Below are positions 61,854 through 64,000 of a DNA stretch of 64,000 nt, in pieces. The notes under the pieces were generated by a model. It saw nothing but the letters and a program-made list of their open reading frames with translations, had not been told where the DNA came from and ran no database searches. Within the stretch, counting starts at the first letter, position 1; every line of letters starts with the position of its first letter. This DNA is from Blastomyces gilchristii SLH14081 (Eukaryota > Ascomycota > Eurotiomycetes > Onygenales > Ajellomycetaceae). The stretch spans positions 6,847,361-6,911,360 of the forward strand of contig NW_003101682.1 in the NCBI RefSeq assembly GCF_000003855.2, written 5' to 3'. A program made the translations under genes and the position numbers.

Positions 61854-62240
61854 TCTGTTAAAACAGCTATACACTCTCTTTTAATAATTTGTTTTATTAT
61901 AGTCTCTCTTTACTTTATCTTTTTCTTTATCTTTTTCTTTCAATTTCTTTCTATCTATCTATTTAATGTGTCTATCTTTGAGACTGTGTTCTTTTTCTCT
62001 TTTCCTTTGTCATGATATTGTCAAATGATTTCAAAGTATCAAAAGATGTTAAAACACTGCAATTTGTAAACAGTTTTTATATTCTGAGCTGAAATTCTCT
62101 GATTTTGCATATCTGAAATTGATGAATGTATAATAGTTAACTTTACAGATATAGGAAAAACTCTGAGAACTAAAAGTTCTCAGGTAGATGTCATAGTCTC
62201 TGACTGCATACATCTATAATTGAAGAATAATGATAATAAT
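61854..62240 (+). other. LINE 3' UTR
   Basis: T-rich sequence with TTTTTCTTT repeats (61905-61945), then mixed AT-rich DNA to the AATAATGATAATAATA end. No gene. Confidence 0.6.
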
Positions 62241-62334
62241 AAGTTGAGTTGATCTCAGTATGAGTGCATAGAATCATATCAGTCTGTTAGAGCTTGACTG
62301 ATTCAAATGTATAATCAGATCAAGTGATTTGAAT

Positions 62335-62867
62335 TGTAATATAATGAAACTGAAGCAGTGACTAGTTAGCAGTGTTATATAGAGATAGTTATTTAAGAAG
62401 CTGTATAAGTGAGCTTAACTATCTTGCTTAAATAGCAAGCTCATAGACTACAGAGTTATTGCAAGAATATCACAGATATGATACTTAGTATGCTAAGAAG
62501 ATTATATGAGATATGCAGTAACTCTTGTATATATTTCAGTAGAAGAAAAATGAATCACTGACTTCTTTGATAAGAAGCCAGCATCTAGCTATTCTATATA
62601 GATAATGAGTAGATACTCTTCTCTCATTTCATAAGTGAGAATAGCTGAAGTGATATCTCAGCAGTGTCTTATTACCAAGGAAGAGTAATCTGCTGACCTT
62701 GTATAGAAGTAAGGTTCTCATATTCATCAATCAGATCTTTCTATGATATATCCGAATGATGTCATAGAGTGATTGAAAACCGGTTTGAACGGGATGAAAT
62801 CATCCGCATGGAAGCGATGGGCCGTGTGAAACCGCAATGAGGCCTTGGCGTAGCCAGGGGCGTGATA
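62335..62867 (-). repeat. 5' LTR (right) of the third element, partly unmutated
   Basis: 533 bp. The first 400 bp are AT-rich, but the last 110 bp (about 62755-62867) keep CCGG, CGGG, GGGCCG and GGCCTTGG words, in contrast with the fully mutated left LTR. For a minus-strand element this preserved end is its outer 5' end. Confidence 0.85.
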
Positions 62868-64000
62868 TAAGTGATAATCAATACACTCAGTTATTCTGAT
62901 TGTAATTAATAAAGTATTACAGATACTATTTTAATATACTTATCAGACATTCTATCTGATTATCTGTCTGTTGATGAAAAGCTGTACTAAATCTTATAAG
63001 ATCTTCAGTATAGTTATCACATCAGATCAGAACTTCTCTGTGAAAATTGATTCTCTATCTGAGATAACGTTTACATATAACTCATACAACTGAATCACAT
63101 TACAGATGAAGATATAAGTTAAATTCTTTAACTTTAAGTTTCTACAGATGAGTATAAAGTGTATTATCTTAATAAAGTGATCTACTATCATTAGCACACT
63201 GTTAAAACAGATATTATATATGTTCTTACTTTCAGAGAGACTTATAAGAGTGTTTATTTCTAGCTTATAAGATGAGTAGAGAAGTAAGTTCTTTATATAG
63301 TCTGAACTGTACTATCTATGAATTCTGATAAATAATACAAGAATTTACTATCTTTTTTACAAGCTCTCATATCTTCAGTCAGAAGTATTTTCTTATAAGT
63401 AACTTATAAGTTCTAATATCTATAAAATGATTTGCTAGAGAAGAGTTATGATATCTTTTAATAAGTTCTATATATAGAAACTCATTTATAGATATATAAA
63501 TCTGATTCTCTCTTTATAAGAGATTATTTAAGTCTCTTTAATTCTTTATTTCTGCAGAGTTAGTCTCTATTATAAGCAGTTTCTGAATATACTGAGTATA
63601 TTCATTTTTCAGTTACAGTTCAGATAATCTGAATAGAAGATTTTATAAAGACTTATACTCTATTTCTTCTTATATCAGATCTTCTGCAGTGCTTCTCAAA
63701 GTCTGTAGACTCTTCAGATTATAGATACTCTCTTCAAGAATTTTTACAGAGATTCTCAGAGTGTTGACTCTCAGTATTATAGAGAGTAGTTATACAGACT
63801 TGTTTTCTTTCTTCTTTCTCTTCTCTCACAGAGAATTAAGAAACTCTTTAGTCAATCTCTTCACAACACTCAGTCTGAGTATTTTATAAAGCTTTTCTAT
63901 CTTCTCTAGTATCTCTATATCTGTTATTCTGATCTTCTTAATATAGTCAGATCTGTGAGAGAGTTTATTCACTAAATTCTTACTTTTCTTAATATACTCT
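62868..64000 (-). mobile_element. Second outer Gypsy, segment 3 (integrase core towards RNase H), runs off the window
   Basis: Starts with the second copy of TAAGT and is the reverse complement of about 33.9-35.08 kb of the left Gypsy: integrase core (TAF region at about 62950-63020), the zinc-binding region (about 63380-63460) and the connection region towards RNase H. Continues beyond the window. Confidence 0.78.

Larger units (their letters stand above)
54616..62240 (+). mobile_element. Full-length Tad1-clade LINE (ORF1, EN, RT, RNase H)
   Basis: Non-LTR retrotransposon of 7625 bp flanked by a perfect 17-bp TSD AAGTTGAGTTGATCTCA (54599-54615, 62241-62257). The 3' end is an A/T-rich repeat (AATAATGATAATAATA) and not a pure poly-A. 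It carries a GC-normal 5' UTR, ORF1 with zinc knuckles, and ORF2 with APE-type endonuclease, RT, RNase H and a terminal zinc finger, matching the fungal Tad1 group. Both ORFs keep one frame across their whole length and are broken only by stops at former Trp/Gln/Arg-type codons, so mutation was by substitution and not by indels. Inserted in the third LTR element. Confidence 0.9.
47441..62867 (-). mobile_element. Third LTR retrotransposon (Ty3/Gypsy), minus strand, 533-bp LTRs
   Basis: LTRs 47441-47973 and 62335-62867 are both 533 bp and start TGTAATATAA. TSD TAAGT (47436-47440, 62868-62872) interrupts the integrase of the second outer Gypsy. Next to the left LTR the minus strand has a purine tract (CTTAAAGAAAAGAGTAT), as expected for a polypurine tract before the 3' LTR of a minus-strand element. 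Without the LINE and its duplication it is about 7.8 kb. Coding order on the minus strand is gag, protease, RT, integrase. Confidence 0.87.

Noticed and set aside
15660..64000. Starship-type giant element with a tyrosine-recombinase captain, or a gene-cargo island
   Set aside because: No DUF3435-like recombinase or cargo genes can be read; all segments are explained by Gypsy, hAT, LINE and SINE insertions.

Overview
The window looks like part of a filamentous ascomycete chromosome. Genes carry short GT-AG introns (about 55-110 nt, one of 251 nt). The gene products (Dbp5, Bzz1, a GH72 glucanosyltransferase, a LaeA-like methyltransferase) are fungal. About three quarters of the window is an AT-rich, stop-riddled transposon desert with signs of repeat-induced point mutation (RIP). 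A dimorphic onygenalean fungus (Blastomyces/Emmonsia type, whose genomes hold large AT-rich Gypsy tracts) is a reasonable guess, but no species-specific marker is visible.

Layout, bases 1-15,200 (gene-bearing, normal base composition): a 10-exon LaeA-like SAM methyltransferase (+, 12-1911); DBP5 DEAD-box helicase (-, 3206-5058), which shares an 840-bp divergent promoter region with BZZ1, an F-BAR/C1/SH3 actin-regulating protein (+, 5898-8545); a GH72 beta-1,3-glucanosyltransferase (+, 11155-12985) carrying a one-base frameshift just before its GPI-anchor tail; and a decayed aminoglycoside-phosphotransferase-like pseudogene (-, 14270-15019) at the edge of the desert. A GC-rich double hairpin (about 15090-15195) marks the border.

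Layout, about 15,660-64,000: two old chromodomain Ty3/Gypsy elements lie in opposite orientations, each split by younger insertions. The nesting can be read from target-site duplications (TSDs). In the left Gypsy (+; 15.7-18.74 kb and 33.73-35.9 kb) sits a second Gypsy-type LTR element (18741-33725, two 195-bp LTRs, TSD ATAGA). That element contains a 6.2-kb hAT transposon (20648-26871, TSD CTCATGTT), which itself contains a tRNA-derived SINE (24692-25062, 12-bp TSD), and a 506-bp hAT MITE (30732-31237, TSD ATAATGCA). In the right Gypsy (-; 40.89 kb to beyond the window end) sit an inverted copy of the hAT element (41146-46945, TSD CTCTCTAG; it keeps the SINE-free empty site) and a third LTR element (47441-62867, two 533-bp LTRs, TSD TAAGT). 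The third element is split by a full-length Tad1-type LINE with RNase H (54616-62240, 17-bp TSD). A 3'-truncated copy of the same LINE lies at about 37.8-40.89 kb.

The insertion order can be reconstructed. The long elements have almost no CC, GG or CG dinucleotides and have TGA at conserved Trp codons, while short insertions (SINE, MITE) and parts of LTRs and of the LINE 5' region remain GC-normal. None of the transposon proteins is intact. The active content is the host genes in the first 13 kb and possibly the SINE.
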